Assembly: GCF_018448925.1 (NCBI RefSeq)
Contig: NZ_RCWE01000013.1
Coordinates: forward strand, 62,001 to 126,000
Length of the DNA stretch: 64,000 bases
Reading direction: 5' to 3'
From: Photorhabdus akhurstii
Lineage (GTDB): Bacteria > Pseudomonadota > Gammaproteobacteria > Enterobacterales > Enterobacteriaceae
Part shown: one piece after another, positions 8,758-19,239 of the stretch
How the letters are laid out: each line of letters starts with the position of its first letter
Numbering within the stretch: the first letter of the stretch is position 1
Made by a program: the position numbers and the translations under genes
The notes under the pieces: model-generated
The model's input: only the letters and a program-made list of their open reading frames with translations
Database searches by the model: none
Told to the model about the DNA's origin: nothing

Positions 8758-9903
8758 GTGGGAAATAAATTCGATATTAAATCAAATATATTAGCAGGAA
8801 ATGAGCTAAGAGTTCTCCTGAATAGTGATCATATCTCTTATGGTGAAATACATAACACCATGAAGAAAAAGGGTATTTTTATTGGTGATTCAGGAAAATC
8901 GATTACTATACCGCTTTTATCATCTACGCTACTTACGCCTGACGAATTTTCTCATCTGATAGAAACAAGTGTAAGCAGAGAATCTATTCCTAAAAATAAA
9001 ACACTTTCTCATGAATTATTAGCAGATGATGTAGATTGGATTACCCCTCTTAAAGATATATTTGAAGATCAAGAAAATGGAAATAAATTAATCTTCGGCA
9101 TGGATAACATTTTGTTTGTTGATTATCCTGATGTAGTAGTTGAAGACAAAAATAAAATAAGGATCAACTACAAAGTTAATAGAAAGGATTATAGCAAAGA
9201 TTGGATTGAAAGAGAGCTTAATTTTTCAGGAGATATAACTATTGAACATGTAGGGAATAAATTAAAACTTGATCTCTTAACTACTCATTCATCTAAAGAA
9301 ACTGAAAAGATAAACAAAAAAATAACCTCACAAATATCAAAAAAATTACATAATTTAAATATTGTTAAATCAGAATCTCCAAATATAATTACATTTAACT
9401 CATTTACAAATGAAGAAAGAGTACGTTTTTTTAAAAGATTAACAGCAGGAAAGCCAAAGAATTTATCTATTGGTACTGTTGACAATATAGAAATAAACCT
9501 TGATCCTAATGGACCATCAATACCTAACGACCCAAAAATATCATGGATGGATAAAACAGTAAAGAGAGTAAAAATAGATGGAGAACGACTTAATGATATA
9601 TTCCTCATTTCAGATGAAAAATATTATATTTATTTTCACATTCAGAAAATGGATATAGAGTTCGAATTTTCATTTGGTCAAAATTCAGGAAAATGCAAAG
9701 TTTCTTTTTCGTTTAGCACTCTAAGTAAACGAAATGGAAAAATAGAAAATAGTGAATTTATTTTTTCTTGTTCAAGAGTTAAAGTGGATAATACTACAAA
9801 CGCTGATGCAAAAAGAACAATAGAAAATAAAATTAATATGTGTCTAAAGAAACTGATAGAAGAGAAATTTGATGAAATACTTTCAGAAAGAAAGGAAGGT
9901 TAA
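8758..9903 (+). CDS. Third gene of candidate defence operon, unknown domain (possibly GapS4b-like)
   Basis: The 381-residue product starts at a GTG four bases after the preceding stop. I see no catalytic motif. Conserved-looking stretches are the N-terminal NELRVLLNSDHISYGEI (a helical module), GIFIGDSGKSITIPLLSSTLL, DYSKDWIERELNF and, in the C-terminal half, ERVRFFKRLTAG followed by a mainly β region with DRxKxDGxRLNDIFLISDEK-like spacing. This may be the partner called GapS4b in the GAPS4 system; that is a tentative recollection of family features, not a search result. It probably acts as the specificity or regulatory subunit of the nuclease-like protein. A clear terminator follows at 9951. 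Confidence 0.6.
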   Translation: MGNKFDIKSNILAGNELRVLLNSDHISYGEIHNTMKKKGIFIGDSGKSITIPLLSSTLLTPDEFSHLIETSVSRESIPKNKTLSHELLADDVDWITPLKDIFEDQENGNKLIFGMDNILFVDYPDVVVEDKNKIRINYKVNRKDYSKDWIERELNFSGDITIEHVGNKLKLDLLTTHSSKETEKINKKITSQISKKLHNLNIVKSESPNIITFNSFTNEERVRFFKRLTAGKPKNLSIGTVDNIEINLDPNGPSIPNDPKISWMDKTVKRVKIDGERLNDIFLISDEKYYIYFHIQKMDIEFEFSFGQNSGKCKVSFSFSTLSKRNGKIENSEFIFSCSRVKVDNTTNADAKRTIENKINMCLKKLIEEKFDEILSERKEG

Positions 9904-9950
9904 AATTTAATTCTTATAATAAATATCATAATTGAATAGAAAAGTATATA

Positions 9951-9973
9951 AAAAGGATCATATTGGTCCTTTT
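9951..9973 (+). terminator. Terminator of the three-gene operon
   Basis: AAAAGGA pairs with TCCTTTT across a nine-base loop, and the 3' arm itself supplies the T run. It lies 48 bases after the third gene and marks the operon end. Confidence 0.6.
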
Positions 9974-10149
9974 ACACCATCATAAAAGGAATTGCTTACA
10001 GAATATAGAAAACACATTTGACTCCCATGTATAGAAAAATACGCGACGCAGTACGAAAATATATCCCACATATTTCATATCAGCCGTGATCATAATATAA
10101 TAATTATGAATGATACTTTATCTCATGGCTGATTTCACTGATATTAGCA
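9974..10149. other. AT-rich spacer without recognised gene
   Basis: This spacer lies between the operon terminator and the Ner-like pseudogene. Nothing further is recognised. Confidence 0.4.
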
Positions 10150-10413
10150 CTATTTAATCGAAACTTTTCGGGCCGCCCGTTCAATAAGTTGACCATCCAT
10201 ATCGAAATATCGATTCGGCCAGATTTCTGAGAGGGGGATTCCGAGATAATCTGTAATTATCTATTCACCTTTAGGCCAAGGCCGACTGAGTGTATTGGCT
10301 AATGTAGATGAACTGACTCCCGCTTCACGAGAAACAGCCGCTAAGGTTGTTCCACGCTTACGTAATACAGCAATTATATCCGCTTGATGTAGGCGTGAGC
10401 CTGTAAGAATCAT
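10150..10413 (-). pseudogene. Ner/Nlp-family DNA-binding regulator with in-frame stop
   Basis: From ATG 10413 the frame encodes SRLHQADIIAVLRKRG, TTLAAVSREAGVSSSTLAN and LSRPWPKGE, the helix-turn-helix of Ner/Nlp (SfsB-like) proteins. A TAG at codon 51 (10261-10263) interrupts it, and the frame then resumes with DYLGIPLSEIWPNRYFD, the normal C-terminus of the family, ending at 10150. One nonsense change therefore splits an 87-codon gene. AAGGG six to seven bases upstream is a good RBS, so a 50-aa truncated DNA-binding peptide may still be made. A related intact gene lies at 39189-39398. Confidence 0.8.
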
Positions 10414-11127
10414 GTTGCCCTTTTGCTGCGGCGTCACTTTCAGCGGTAAACCTACAAATGTGACGCCTTAAGTTCTGCGAACGGTTAGCAAAAGTAGTGC
10501 GAGCGTTAAAATGCTAACAGGCACAGCAAAACGCTGCAAGGCTAAGTGTCAGGTAGCTGCAATAAGTTAATTGTTTGGGTGTAGAGAAACCATCCACTGA
10601 ATATTTCAACCAGAGATAGTTAGAGGTGTAAGCTGTATGAGTGAAAGCCACCCTGCACGTATAAAGTGAAATGAGATCAAGACGTAGCTCAATTCCATTA
10701 GGTAAAAGACAAATGAAATTACGATCTGATGCTGATATACAAAGTAAGTGCATGACTTAATATTCAATGCACCCTAGTGGTAATATCAAAACATCCTTCT
10801 GGGGTAATTTTTAGTTTAATAAACCTTCATCGCCGAACTTTTTAAGATTGTTCTACTGACAATATCTGCTTCCAAAGGTGCGCAAATGTACTGCAATCTT
10901 GCTCTCCCTTTCAGGCTACGGGAGTTTTATTTCGCCACCCGGTGGGTAATCCTTGCAAGAGATGGGATTGAGACTCATCAATTTGTGAGCCGAGGAAAGG
11001 TGAGATAATGATACAGATGAAGAGGGAAAAATAGCGTACCAACCATCTAAACGTCAAGGTGTCTGGATGGTTAGTAAGTAGCTTATGATAGCTAGTAGTA
11101 GATCGACTGTTGTATATTAGCTCACAC
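10414..11127. other. 700-base region downstream of hsdR with several inverted repeats, no clear gene
   Basis: The region contains GGCGTCAC...GTGACGCC (about 10429-10467), GTTAGCA...TGCTAAC (10484-10490 and 10512-10518), and a long near-perfect hairpin at about 11041-11072 whose arms start AACCATC and end GATGGTT. A 79-codon minus frame (10514-10753) resembles no family I know. The hairpins suggest a remnant of a mobile element or a structured RNA, but no RNA class can be named. Confidence 0.4.
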
Positions 11128-14100
11128 CTATATTTGCCCACCTACTCCCTTAAACTTCTCAACAAATGCAGCAATTTTCTGGAAAACAGCCTGTTTTTTC
11201 GTTCTGTATTCCGGGTTAAGTGGACTTAACTTAGGTAGAGTGGAATTGAGTTCTGTGCCGTTTTCACTTGCATATTCTCGTTTTAATGATGCTGTAATAT
11301 AGCGCTTAGCCGCATCTTCATTTAATTTCTCCGAGCTAATTAACTCTTCTGCTTCACGTTTTTGTTCAGCTTGAGCAAATTTGAAAAATTCATCAATAAT
11401 ACTGGCCTTGTCGATAATTTCGTCTAAGTTAGTTTGATTAATGAAGTCAACAATTAAACTTTCTTTTGCTCGATTGCCAAGGCTGGAACGAATTAAACGG
11501 CGAACTTCATCAATTAATTCTGCCTTATTTTTATTCTTTTTATTGTTTTCAAAAATCAACTCAAGAATGTAATCTAAATTAATTTCCTGCGATTTGAGCA
11601 AGTCCACTTCAAAGACGACATCATCCCAGTCAATAGTAGATTTATCTTTCTCGTTAGACGACTTTTCACGGCGTAACCAATCACGCGTATCATTATAGGT
11701 AGAGCGGTAATCTTGAATAGTACGCTCAGTTGGCATCTCAATCGCTTGCATCGTGGCGATATCTTCATCACTCAGGTAGTATTTAGCCTTAAATGCCTCA
11801 ACAGCCTCCGGATTACTAATATCTACATGTTGTAGAGCCTTTAATCCTGCAAACTCATCATAGTTTTGCAGTACATTCTCCGCACGTAAATATTCACCAA
11901 ATAGTTTGGCAAAATCCTTTTTATCTTGCTCTTTAATAATATCATCAGGGTTAGGAAAGCGTCTTTGTAGCTCTGTCACTACCTCTAAAAATCCGCGACG
12001 TGCTTCGCCGGTGACTAAATCAGTAAAGCCTTCCATGTATTCTTTATAGCTTTTTTCCAGCACCACGTTTTTGGTGTTTTTATCACCAAACAAAGTGATA
12101 GCGTCAACTGTGGCTTGTTCTAAATCACGGAAGGTGACGATATTGCCAAAGGTCTTCGTGGCGTCATAAATACGGTTAGTGCGTGAAAAAGCTTGCATTA
12201 GGCCGTGGTAACGCAGATTTTTATCGACAAATAAAGTATTCAATGTCGGCGCATCAAATCCTGTTAAGAACATGCCAACAACAATCAGTAAATCTACTTC
12301 TTGATTTTTCACCCGCAGAGCAAGGTCTTTATAGTAGTTTTGGAAACCTTTACTATCTACACCAAAATTCATTTTGAACGCTGCATTATAATCATCAATG
12401 GCCGCGCTTAAAAATTCTTTGGCACTGCTGTCCATTGCGGTGAGCTCAAAACTTTCATCAATAAGCTCACCAATAGCATCTTGCTCTTCATTAGCGGCGA
12501 AAGAGAAGATAGTGGCGACATTAAGCGGTTTTTTATTTGCTTTATTTTCTTCAGTCTCTTTTTGTAAATGCTTGAACGCTTCATAATAAGCTTTGGCGGC
12601 ATCCACGCTACTGACAGCAAACATGGCATTAAACCCCTTGCCGCCGGCTTGGAGACGATGTGTTTTTTGCCTGAAGTTATTTAAAATATACTGGGAAATT
12701 GCACGAATACGAACGGGATGTAAAAAAGCTTGCTTGTTTTCTGCCGCTGTTAACTTTTTCTCGTCTTGTTCGGTTTCAATGGACTTAAACTGTGGTCTTA
12801 CATCGTTATAATCAACTTTAAACTTCAATACTTTTTCATCACGAATGGCATCGGTAATCACATACGAATGTAATTCTCGGCCAAATACACTACTGGTGGT
12901 GTCTGCTCCTAAAGCATTTTGCGGGAAAATTGGCGTGCCTGTAAAACCAAATTGATAATACTTTTTAAATTTCTTCTTTAGGTTTTTTTGTGCTTCACCA
13001 AACTGGCTGCGGTGTGCCTCATCAAAAATAAACACTACTTGCTTATTGTATATTGGTAAATCGCTTTCACTTTTTATTAAGTTATTAAATTTCTGAATGG
13101 TAGTAACAATAATTTTATTGTCATCTTTTTCAATATTCCGTTTTAGCCCTGCGGTACTCTCCGAACCATTAACACTGTCAGGTGAAAAACGTTGATATTC
13201 TTTCATGGTTTGGTAATCCAGATCTTTACGATCGACCACAAAAAACACTTTATCGATAAAATCCAACTCAGTAGCCAAACGCGCCGCTTTAAAACTAGTT
13301 AGGGTTTTGCCCGACCCCGTGGTATGCCAAATGTAGCCGCCACTTTCAGTATTACTCCAATTTTTAGCCTGATACGCACTTTTAATTTTCCACAAAATAC
13401 GTTCAGTAGCCGCTATTTGATAGGGGCGCATCACTAATAAAGTATTGCTAACATCAAATACAGAATAATGAATTAACACATTCAGCAAGGTATTTTTCTG
13501 AAAAAATGTAGCTGTGAAATCTTTTAGGTCTTTAATCAGCGTATTATCAGATTTGGCCCAATTCATGGTGAAATCAAAACTGTTTTTATCACGCTTGGTA
13601 GTATTGGCAAAATAGCGAGTGTCTGTACCGTTTGAAATCACAAAAAGTTGTAAGTATTTAAACAGAGAGTTTTCTGTATTAAAGCTTTCTTTACTATAAC
13701 GATGCACTTGGTTAAAGGCTTCACGGATAGCAACTCCGCGCTTTTTAAGCTCAACTTGTACCAATGGCAGGCCATTAACCAAAATGGTTACATCGTATCG
13801 ATTCGCTTGCGCCCCTGTTTGCTTGAATTGTTTAATGATTTGTACTTTATTACGGGCAATGTTTTTCTTATCGACTAGATAGATGTTCTCAATATGTCCA
13901 TCATCGAAAACAAAGTCGTAGATATAATCATTATGAATCTTACGAGTTTTATCTATGCTGTTATCGTTGGGCTTATCTAAGTACTGTTCAACAAAGCGTT
14001 GCCACTCATTTGCTGAAAAATCAACATTATTCAGTATCTGCAATTGCTCACGCACATTGGCCAGCATGTTTTGGGGCGTGTTTAAGCCAGAAACATATTC

Positions 14101-14244
14101 ATAACCTTGGTTGACTAAATCGTCGATCAATTCCCGTTCTAAATCACCTTCGCTTTGGTAGGTTTCATTTAGCTGCAATTCCTTGGTGTATTTATCCAGT
14201 ACGATAAAGTTATTTGATTCAGCAATAGTTTTGTATTCGTTCAT
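11128..14244 (-). CDS. hsdR: Type I restriction enzyme R subunit HsdR
   Basis: The 1038-aa motor and nuclease subunit has the expected domain order. The N-terminal nuclease has a [19 protein letters not shown] segment (D...ExK) near residue 150-165. SF2 translocase motifs follow: [15 protein letters not shown] (motif I) and [14 protein letters not shown] (motif II, DEAH). FTGTPIF and a helicase C-lobe with [18 protein letters not shown] and [12 protein letters not shown] come next. The C-terminal helical domain binds the methylase core. The protein cuts unmodified DNA after ATP-driven translocation, in complex with HsdM and HsdS. An AGGTGAAG RBS precedes the ATG. It is the last gene of hsdM-hsdS-prrC-hsdR, starting 25 bases after prrC. 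Length is full and the frame intact. Confidence 0.95.
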   Translation of the reverse strand: MNEYKTIAESNNFIVLDKYTKELQLNETYQSEGDLERELIDDLVNQGYEYVSGLNTPQNMLANVREQLQILNNVDFSANEWQRFVEQYLDKPNDNSIDKTRKIHNDYIYDFVFDDGHIENIYLVDKKNIARNKVQIIKQFKQTGAQANRYDVTILVNGLPLVQVELKKRGVAIREAFNQVHRYSKESFNTENSLFKYLQLFVISNGTDTRYFANTTKRDKNSFDFTMNWAKSDNTLIKDLKDFTATFFQKNTLLNVLIHYSVFDVSNTLLVMRPYQIAATERILWKIKSAYQAKNWSNTESGGYIWHTTGSGKTLTSFKAARLATELDFIDKVFFVVDRKDLDYQTMKEYQRFSPDSVNGSESTAGLKRNIEKDDNKIIVTTIQKFNNLIKSESDLPIYNKQVVFIFDEAHRSQFGEAQKNLKKKFKKYYQFGFTGTPIFPQNALGADTTSSVFGRELHSYVITDAIRDEKVLKFKVDYNDVRPQFKSIETEQDEKKLTAAENKQAFLHPVRIRAISQYILNNFRQKTHRLQAGGKGFNAMFAVSSVDAAKAYYEAFKHLQKETEENKANKKPLNVATIFSFAANEEQDAIGELIDESFELTAMDSSAKEFLSAAIDDYNAAFKMNFGVDSKGFQNYYKDLALRVKNQEVDLLIVVGMFLTGFDAPTLNTLFVDKNLRYHGLMQAFSRTNRIYDATKTFGNIVTFRDLEQATVDAITLFGDKNTKNVVLEKSYKEYMEGFTDLVTGEARRGFLEVVTELQRRFPNPDDIIKEQDKKDFAKLFGEYLRAENVLQNYDEFAGLKALQHVDISNPEAVEAFKAKYYLSDEDIATMQAIEMPTERTIQDYRSTYNDTRDWLRREKSSNEKDKSTIDWDDVVFEVDLLKSQEINLDYILELIFENNKKNKNKAELIDEVRRLIRSSLGNRAKESLIVDFINQTNLDEIIDKASIIDEFFKFAQAEQKREAEELISSEKLNEDAAKRYITASLKREYASENGTELNSTLPKLSPLNPEYRTKKQAVFQKIAAFVEKFKGVGGQI

Positions 14245-14269
14245 ACTTCACCTATAAATTCGATTCACT

Positions 14270-15424
14270 CTAATTTTCTGCCTGTTGGAAGCGGTACATA
14301 GTGTTAATTTCATTAACCAGATAGCGCAAAACACGCTTGTCATCTTCCGTAAGCTCGGCGACCTCTTCACCTGCATGTTTTGAATGACTAGAGATATTAA
14401 TAATCCTAGCCTCATAAGGATTGGGCCTGCCATCATCGGTTTTTGGCAATAAATCACCCCACTTTTTATAGCCAAGAAAAGTAGAGGTTTTTTCTAATAT
14501 ATTTCTTAAAAAGTTGAAGTGATACTTGCTTACTTGACCGCTTTCGATGGCTTTTTCGAGTTCTGACTTCAGATAAAGATGATATGAGAATGGTGAATCA
14601 TTCGGTTGGATTGCTAACTGATATGTGCCATCTTCATGCTTTGTCAGCCTGTATTTCTCAAACCATTTCTTTTTATAGCTTTTATCATCGCTGTTTAGCT
14701 CATTGTGTAGCACGTTATAGAAAAGAGGGTTATGCGTCGTGATGATGAATTTAACGCTAGACTCGTTAGATTTAATAAGTTGAGCAAGATGTACTGCCAA
14801 CTCAATCAAATGGTTTTCATCTAACGAACTCACAGGATCATCAATAAAGACGTATTGCAATTGATTAAACTGATCTGTTTCTCGCTCACCAGGTTCAGCA
14901 ACATTCAGCACGCTGATTACTTGCTCAATCAGTGTGTAAAATATGCTCCAGATAAAGTTGCTTTCTTCGCCTTTTGATATTTTAACATTTTCAGTTAGTG
15001 CTTCATTGCCACGTTCGAAAGAAAATGTAACCTCCGAACCATTTTCACTAAAATGTGGAGTTAATTTTTCATCCGTATAGCGTTGAAAGTTAGCAATGAT
15101 ATTTTGGTCTTGCCCCTGATCTTTCAGCACCCAATCTGTAAATGAATTTGGCTGGATTTTGAGTTTAGGCTCGGTATTCTCAGATAAGTCGTTATCCCAG
15201 TAAAACAAGTCTTCGGTAAAGGCGTTGTAATACAAAAAATTAATACGCGTCAATGATAGTTCTTCATTGTTGCCACCTTCATCATTATCATTTTTAGGAG
15301 CAACAAGCTGTTTAAATTCCCGCGAAAGCCGGGTTTTACCCGTACCATTAAAGGCATAGATCAACTGCACTTTCTTGTTGGCATCTTTTAGCTGTTGTGC
15401 TATTTCTATCAGCGTTTTGCTCAT
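14270..15424 (-). CDS. prrC: PrrC-type anticodon nuclease (ABC-ATPase plus ACNase domain)
   Basis: EcoPrrC is kept silent by the EcoprrI Type I enzyme and, when phage T4 disarms restriction, cleaves tRNA-Lys at the wobble position. This 384-aa protein has the same build. Walker A is AFNGTGKT (residues 24-31) and [12 protein letters not shown] is near 67. The signature-like motif is [11 protein letters not shown] (150-160). Walker B and D-loop are [13 protein letters not shown] (193-205), and the H-loop is FIITTHNP (226-233). The C-terminal domain contains R307-xxx-E311 and H347, matching in order and spacing the Arg320-Glu324-His356 triad known for EcoPrrC. The position between hsdS and hsdR is also that of prrC. 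All key residues are present, so it is probably active. The target tRNA cannot be told from sequence. Confidence 0.82.
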   Translation of the reverse strand: MSKTLIEIAQQLKDANKKVQLIYAFNGTGKTRLSREFKQLVAPKNDNDEGGNNEELSLTRINFLYYNAFTEDLFYWDNDLSENTEPKLKIQPNSFTDWVLKDQGQDQNIIANFQRYTDEKLTPHFSENGSEVTFSFERGNEALTENVKISKGEESNFIWSIFYTLIEQVISVLNVAEPGERETDQFNQLQYVFIDDPVSSLDENHLIELAVHLAQLIKSNESSVKFIITTHNPLFYNVLHNELNSDDKSYKKKWFEKYRLTKHEDGTYQLAIQPNDSPFSYHLYLKSELEKAIESGQVSKYHFNFLRNILEKTSTFLGYKKWGDLLPKTDDGRPNPYEARIINISSHSKHAGEEVAELTEDDKRVLRYLVNEINTMYRFQQAEN

Positions 15425-15425
15425 A

Positions 15426-16610
15426 TTACGCCGCTACCTCTGGCTTAGGAAAACTCAATAGCAGATCGCGATAATATTCGTATTGCTTTTGACGTAATTT
15501 AATTTCACGCGGCAAGCCTTCGCTAATGGAGTTAGTTAAAGCGTCGAATTTATCTAGAATACCGACAAGACGATTCTGTTCTTCAATGGGTGGAACTGGG
15601 ATAGATATTTTTGCAAACCCATTAATCAACAATGTGTTGACTTTGGTTCGAGCAACATATTTTGCTTTCTCAGCAATAAATGGAGTTGTTTGCATACAAT
15701 AGGAAACAAATTTCGGATTCATCGCATGACGGAAAGCATAACAGTGATCATGAATAGCTACTTTTTCATTTCCGATCCACGCAACAGCTTTGCCTACATC
15801 CTCAACTGTTTCTCCAACATCGGTTATCACAACGTCCCCCGGCTCTGCATAGCGTAAAGTCGTTGCCATTTCAGGGCTAACTTTTGAAAGCACATGACTG
15901 GTTGATACACCATACTGTGTATAAATTTCACCGTAGTGGATAACGCTTATACCGTGTTCCACATAATCAGCTTTAGTAAAACGTTTGCCACGAATAAATT
16001 CACCAATTTCCCCCAAAGTCTTCCACTCCACCTCACTTCCTTCAAAACTTAACAAATGGTCTCGATAATAGTTGTATTGCTTTTTGCGGGCGGTAAGCTC
16101 AGAGGTAAGCTCAGAGGTAAGTTCAGTAAAGGCGTCCAAAATGCGGACGATTTCGGTTTGAATATTGAGGGGGGGAATGGGGATTTTCTTGTTTGAAAAA
16201 TTGCTAATCCATTGACGTTTGTGATCACCGTCAACTAATTCACTAGGCAATGTATTCAACCAATAATAAATGTATTTAGATAGGGACTTAAACTCATCTG
16301 CTGATGAAATCATTTTCATCGCTGATGATTTGGCTTTAAAATCAAAATCAACCCACTTATTTGCCGTTGTAAAATCATCAAAAATAATAACAGGAGTTTC
16401 TGACGCTTTATAAATACCATCCGTTTCATCTGTATATCCAAGGATAAAAGTCTTACCCGCTGTTAATACTGGAATTTCAAAGTCATCACTGTAGTTATTT
16501 GATTTAACAAGATATTTTGTCGGTTGTTCATATTTCGTTACCATACCCAAGGCCATCCATTCCACCTCAACGCCATCAAGCAGTTTTTCCATAAAGCTCA
16601 TGTTGCTCAT
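15426..16610 (-). CDS. hsdS: Type I restriction specificity subunit HsdS
   Basis: The 394-aa protein has two target-recognition domains, each followed by a conserved helical spacer ending [18 protein letters not shown] and [16 protein letters not shown]. The two TRDs read the two halves of a split DNA site, and the helices set the distance between them. The central spacer contains [15 protein letters not shown], encoded by tandem 12-bp repeats, equivalent to the TAEL repeats of Type IC enzymes such as EcoR124. The start overlaps hsdM by four bases (ATGA), and prrC starts right at its stop. The target sequence cannot be predicted by eye. Confidence 0.93.
   Translation of the reverse strand: MSNMSFMEKLLDGVEVEWMALGMVTKYEQPTKYLVKSNNYSDDFEIPVLTAGKTFILGYTDETDGIYKASETPVIIFDDFTTANKWVDFDFKAKSSAMKMISSADEFKSLSKYIYYWLNTLPSELVDGDHKRQWISNFSNKKIPIPPLNIQTEIVRILDAFTELTSELTSELTARKKQYNYYRDHLLSFEGSEVEWKTLGEIGEFIRGKRFTKADYVEHGISVIHYGEIYTQYGVSTSHVLSKVSPEMATTLRYAEPGDVVITDVGETVEDVGKAVAWIGNEKVAIHDHCYAFRHAMNPKFVSYCMQTTPFIAEKAKYVARTKVNTLLINGFAKISIPVPPIEEQNRLVGILDKFDALTNSISEGLPREIKLRQKQYEYYRDLLLSFPKPEVAA
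16092..16127 (-). repeat. Three 12-bp tandem repeats inside hsdS
   Basis: On the + strand the unit GGTAAGCTCAGA occurs twice exactly (16092-16103 and 16104-16115) and a third time with two changes (16116-16127). It encodes four residues per unit (TSEL-type) in the helix between the two recognition domains. In EcoR124 a change from two to three such units lengthens the spacer of the recognised site by one base. Confidence 0.85.
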
Positions 16611-18163
16611 GCCTTATTCTCCGTTCCTTCAATCTCAGCAACAATGGCATCAATATCCGCCCGCAGTTGGTCGATTTTTTTAACGGTAGTCTTTAATTCA
16701 GCATTGAGTTTTGTAATATCAATTATTTCGCGGTTATCTTTAACTTCGACATAACTACTCACCGACAGGTTGTAATCGTTAGCGGCGATGGCTTCAAAAC
16801 TGACCGATTTAGCAAAATGTTCAATATCATCTTTGCTATCAAATACCTGCATAATTTGTTCGATATGATTTTCGGTAAGTATGTTGTTATTGGTTTCTTT
16901 TTTAAACAGAGTGCTTGCATCAATAAACTGGGTTTTGGTATCAATTTTGTGTTTAGACAGCACAAGAATATTTACAGCAATAGTCGTGCCAAAAAACAGG
17001 TTAGGTGCTAATGAGATCACGGTTTCAACATAGTTGTTATCTACCAGATATTGGCGGATCTTTTGCTCAGCTCCACCACGGTAAAAAATACCCGGGAAGC
17101 AAACAATTGCCGCGCGGCCTTTGCTGGATAAGTAACTCAATGCGTGCAGAACAAAGGCAAAGTCGGCTTTGGACTTCGGCGCTAATACACCAGCGGGAGC
17201 AAAGCGTTCATCGTTGATTAGCGTTGGATCATCACTGCCAATCCATTTTACTGAATACGGTGGATTAGAGACGATGGCATCGAACGGTTTGTCATCACCA
17301 AAATGCGGTTCGGTTAAGGTGTTGCCCAACATAATATTAAACTTGTCGTAGTTAATGTTGTGTAAAAACATATTCATACGCGCAAGGTTATAGGTGGTAT
17401 GGTTAATCTCCTGACCAAAGAAACCGTCTTCAATAATGTGGGCATCGAAGTGTTTTTTGGCTTGTAATAGCAGTGAGCCCGAACCAGCGGCTGGATCATA
17501 TATTTTATTCACGCTGGTTTGCCCATGCATAGCGAGCTGAGCGATTAGCCTAGAAACGTGTTGTGGTGTGAAAAATTCACCGCCTGATTTACCTGCATTA
17601 GCAGCGTAGTTAGAGATTAAAAACTCGTAAGCATCACCAAACAGATCAATCTTGTTATTTTCAAACTGACCAAATTGAAGCCCTTCCACGCCTTTCAAGA
17701 CTGCGGCTAAACGGGTGTTTTTATCTTTAACGGTATTACCTAAACGGTTACTGGTAGTGTCAAAATCGGCAAAAAGCCCCTTGATCTCGGCTTCAGATGG
17801 GTAGCCGTTGGCTGAGCTTTCAATAGCGACGAAAATGGAATTTAAGTCTTTGTTTAAATTGTCATTTTTATTAGCATTTGCGGCAATATTAACAAACAGC
17901 TGGCTTGGGTAAATAAAATAGCCTTTGGTTTTAATAGCATCATCTTTAATATCGTCAGTGATAATATCATCTGAAAGCTCAGCATAGTTGATACTCTCAT
18001 CACCGCCTTTAATGTAGTTTGCAAAGTTTTCACTTATAAAGCGATAAAACAGCGTACCTAGTACATACTGTTTGAAATCCCAGCCATCAACTGAACCTCT
18101 CACATCGTTGGCAATTTGCCAGATTTGACGCTGTAGTTCGGCGCGTTGTTGGGTACTTGTCAT
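16607..18163 (-). CDS. hsdM: Type I modification methylase HsdM
   Basis: The 518-residue adenine-N6 methyltransferase has an N-terminal helical domain, then [19 protein letters not shown]-binding motif [14 protein letters not shown] near residue 222, and catalytic motif [11 protein letters not shown] near 300. With HsdS it methylates the recognition site, and with HsdR it forms the restriction complex. It is the first gene of the operon; hsdS overlaps its stop. Length and motifs are normal for a Type IC-like HsdM. Confidence 0.95.
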   Translation of the reverse strand: MTSTQQRAELQRQIWQIANDVRGSVDGWDFKQYVLGTLFYRFISENFANYIKGGDESINYAELSDDIITDDIKDDAIKTKGYFIYPSQLFVNIAANANKNDNLNKDLNSIFVAIESSANGYPSEAEIKGLFADFDTTSNRLGNTVKDKNTRLAAVLKGVEGLQFGQFENNKIDLFGDAYEFLISNYAANAGKSGGEFFTPQHVSRLIAQLAMHGQTSVNKIYDPAAGSGSLLLQAKKHFDAHIIEDGFFGQEINHTTYNLARMNMFLHNINYDKFNIMLGNTLTEPHFGDDKPFDAIVSNPPYSVKWIGSDDPTLINDERFAPAGVLAPKSKADFAFVLHALSYLSSKGRAAIVCFPGIFYRGGAEQKIRQYLVDNNYVETVISLAPNLFFGTTIAVNILVLSKHKIDTKTQFIDASTLFKKETNNNILTENHIEQIMQVFDSKDDIEHFAKSVSFEAIAANDYNLSVSSYVEVKDNREIIDITKLNAELKTTVKKIDQLRADIDAIVAEIEGTENKA

Positions 18164-18544
18164 TGTGAAACTCCACTTTTAATACGTTTTTGAATGGCCA
18201 TCGGCCCATAATCAGCCCGGTATTATAACGAGTAAAGACGTTCTCATCATTTTGAATCGCTACAAGTTTAGTCGTCATCTCTGGGTCATTTTGGACTGCT
18301 TCCAACACTGATAGGCAATCCTGTCCTGTATTTTGCTCATAGCAACTTGATATGGCAGACTAATTTTGGTTTGCTTAACTCGGAGGACTGAAAAATACCC
18401 ACCAGAGAAAACCTTTTGCTTGCTTCTCCCTATAAAAGAATTAGTGATAAAACTGTGCACCTCAAACCAAAAAAAGTGAACAGGGTTGAATAGTGGTAAA
18501 CACTTTTTTGTATTTCTTTGAAAAATGCCTACATTAAGAAAAAA
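18164..18544. other. Spacer between hsdM and integrase remnant
   Basis: Minus-strand frames here (for example 18087-18308 and 18275-18460) are open but short, and I recognise no family. The promoter of the hsd operon should lie here; no convincing -35/-10 pair was singled out. Confidence 0.4.
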
Positions 18545-18925
18545 TCACTCTTCTGGCAGGTTATCCCTTGTCGGTTTTGGCAGCCATTCGATAGCAGTAC
18601 CAATATTCAGGTTCAGGTTACTACGAATCATCATAGCCAATACGCTTAATAACCTGATTAATAGCAGTTTCACTCATTGGCTTACCCGCATCGTTATGAC
18701 CGGGGAAAACGTATTTCCTGCGCCCTGTAATCTTGTGCAGCTTGATAAGAATGGCTTTAACCTGATTTGATAGCGGGACGATGTGAGGGTGACGCATTTT
18801 CATTCGTTCAGCGGGTATTTGCCAGATATCTTTATCAAAATCGAATTCAGTCCATTCTGATTCTCTCAATTCGATGGTATTCCGGTAAGTATAAGCAAAG
18901 GAGAGCTTAACTTTGCGTATTTACT
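18545..18925 (-). pseudogene. P4-type tyrosine integrase fragment
   Basis: The frame reads LSFAYTYRNTIELRESEW, FDKDIWQIPAERMKMRHPH, IVPLSNQVKAIL, GRRKYVFPG and SETAINQVIKRIGYDD, the middle of a P4-family integrase just before the catalytic HxxR region. Both ends are missing: a stop lies upstream near 18925, and two stops follow after YDDS at 18621. Beyond that, a 29-codon frame ending PKPTRDNLPEE (18545-18634) is fused to it and is not integrase-like. The fragment adjoins the 3' end of argU, the usual landing site, so it is the relic of the integrase that brought in an island. Confidence 0.8.
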
Positions 18926-18966
18926 GGGGTTTTATGGGATTTGCTAGACGATGAGAGAGGTTGATA

Positions 18967-19043
18967 TGGCACGCCCTACAGGATTCGAACCTGTGACCTA
19001 CGGCTTAGAAGGCCGTTGCTCTATCCAGCTGAGCTAAGGGCGC
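18967..19043 (-). tRNA. argU: tRNA-Arg (anticodon TCT)
   Basis: The 77-nt cloverleaf reads GCGCCCTTAGCTCAGCTGGA at the 5' end, has an anticodon arm with loop CTTCTAA (anticodon at 19007-19009), a TTCGAATC T-arm, an acceptor arm GCGCCC/GGGCGT and an encoded CCA at 18969-18967. In E. coli this tRNA (argU) also lies beside folD and serves as a prophage/island attachment site. The integrase fragment abuts its 3' end. Confidence 0.95.
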
Positions 19044-19239
19044 ATCTTGAGAGATGTGCTGCATCAGTAATGCTCTGATGCGGGGAGAGATTATACGGTG
19101 ACAACCCATTGAGTCAATGGCTTTTCTGCTTATAAGTCTTCATCTGGCTATTTTCTGATTATCAATAAAACTGACAGCACGTTCATGTTCTGACAAAATA
19201 GGCAGTATCCCAATGTTTGATTTATGGATTTATTCGTAC

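Noticed and set aside
10514-10753. A 79-codon minus-strand ORF downstream of hsdR
   Set aside because: No family resemblance, and both strands here show several stops in the other frames as in noncoding DNA.
10420-11127. Possible retron (msr-msd) or group II intron RNA because of long hairpins
   Set aside because: No reverse transcriptase gene is present in the neighbourhood and the conserved motifs of these RNAs were not seen.
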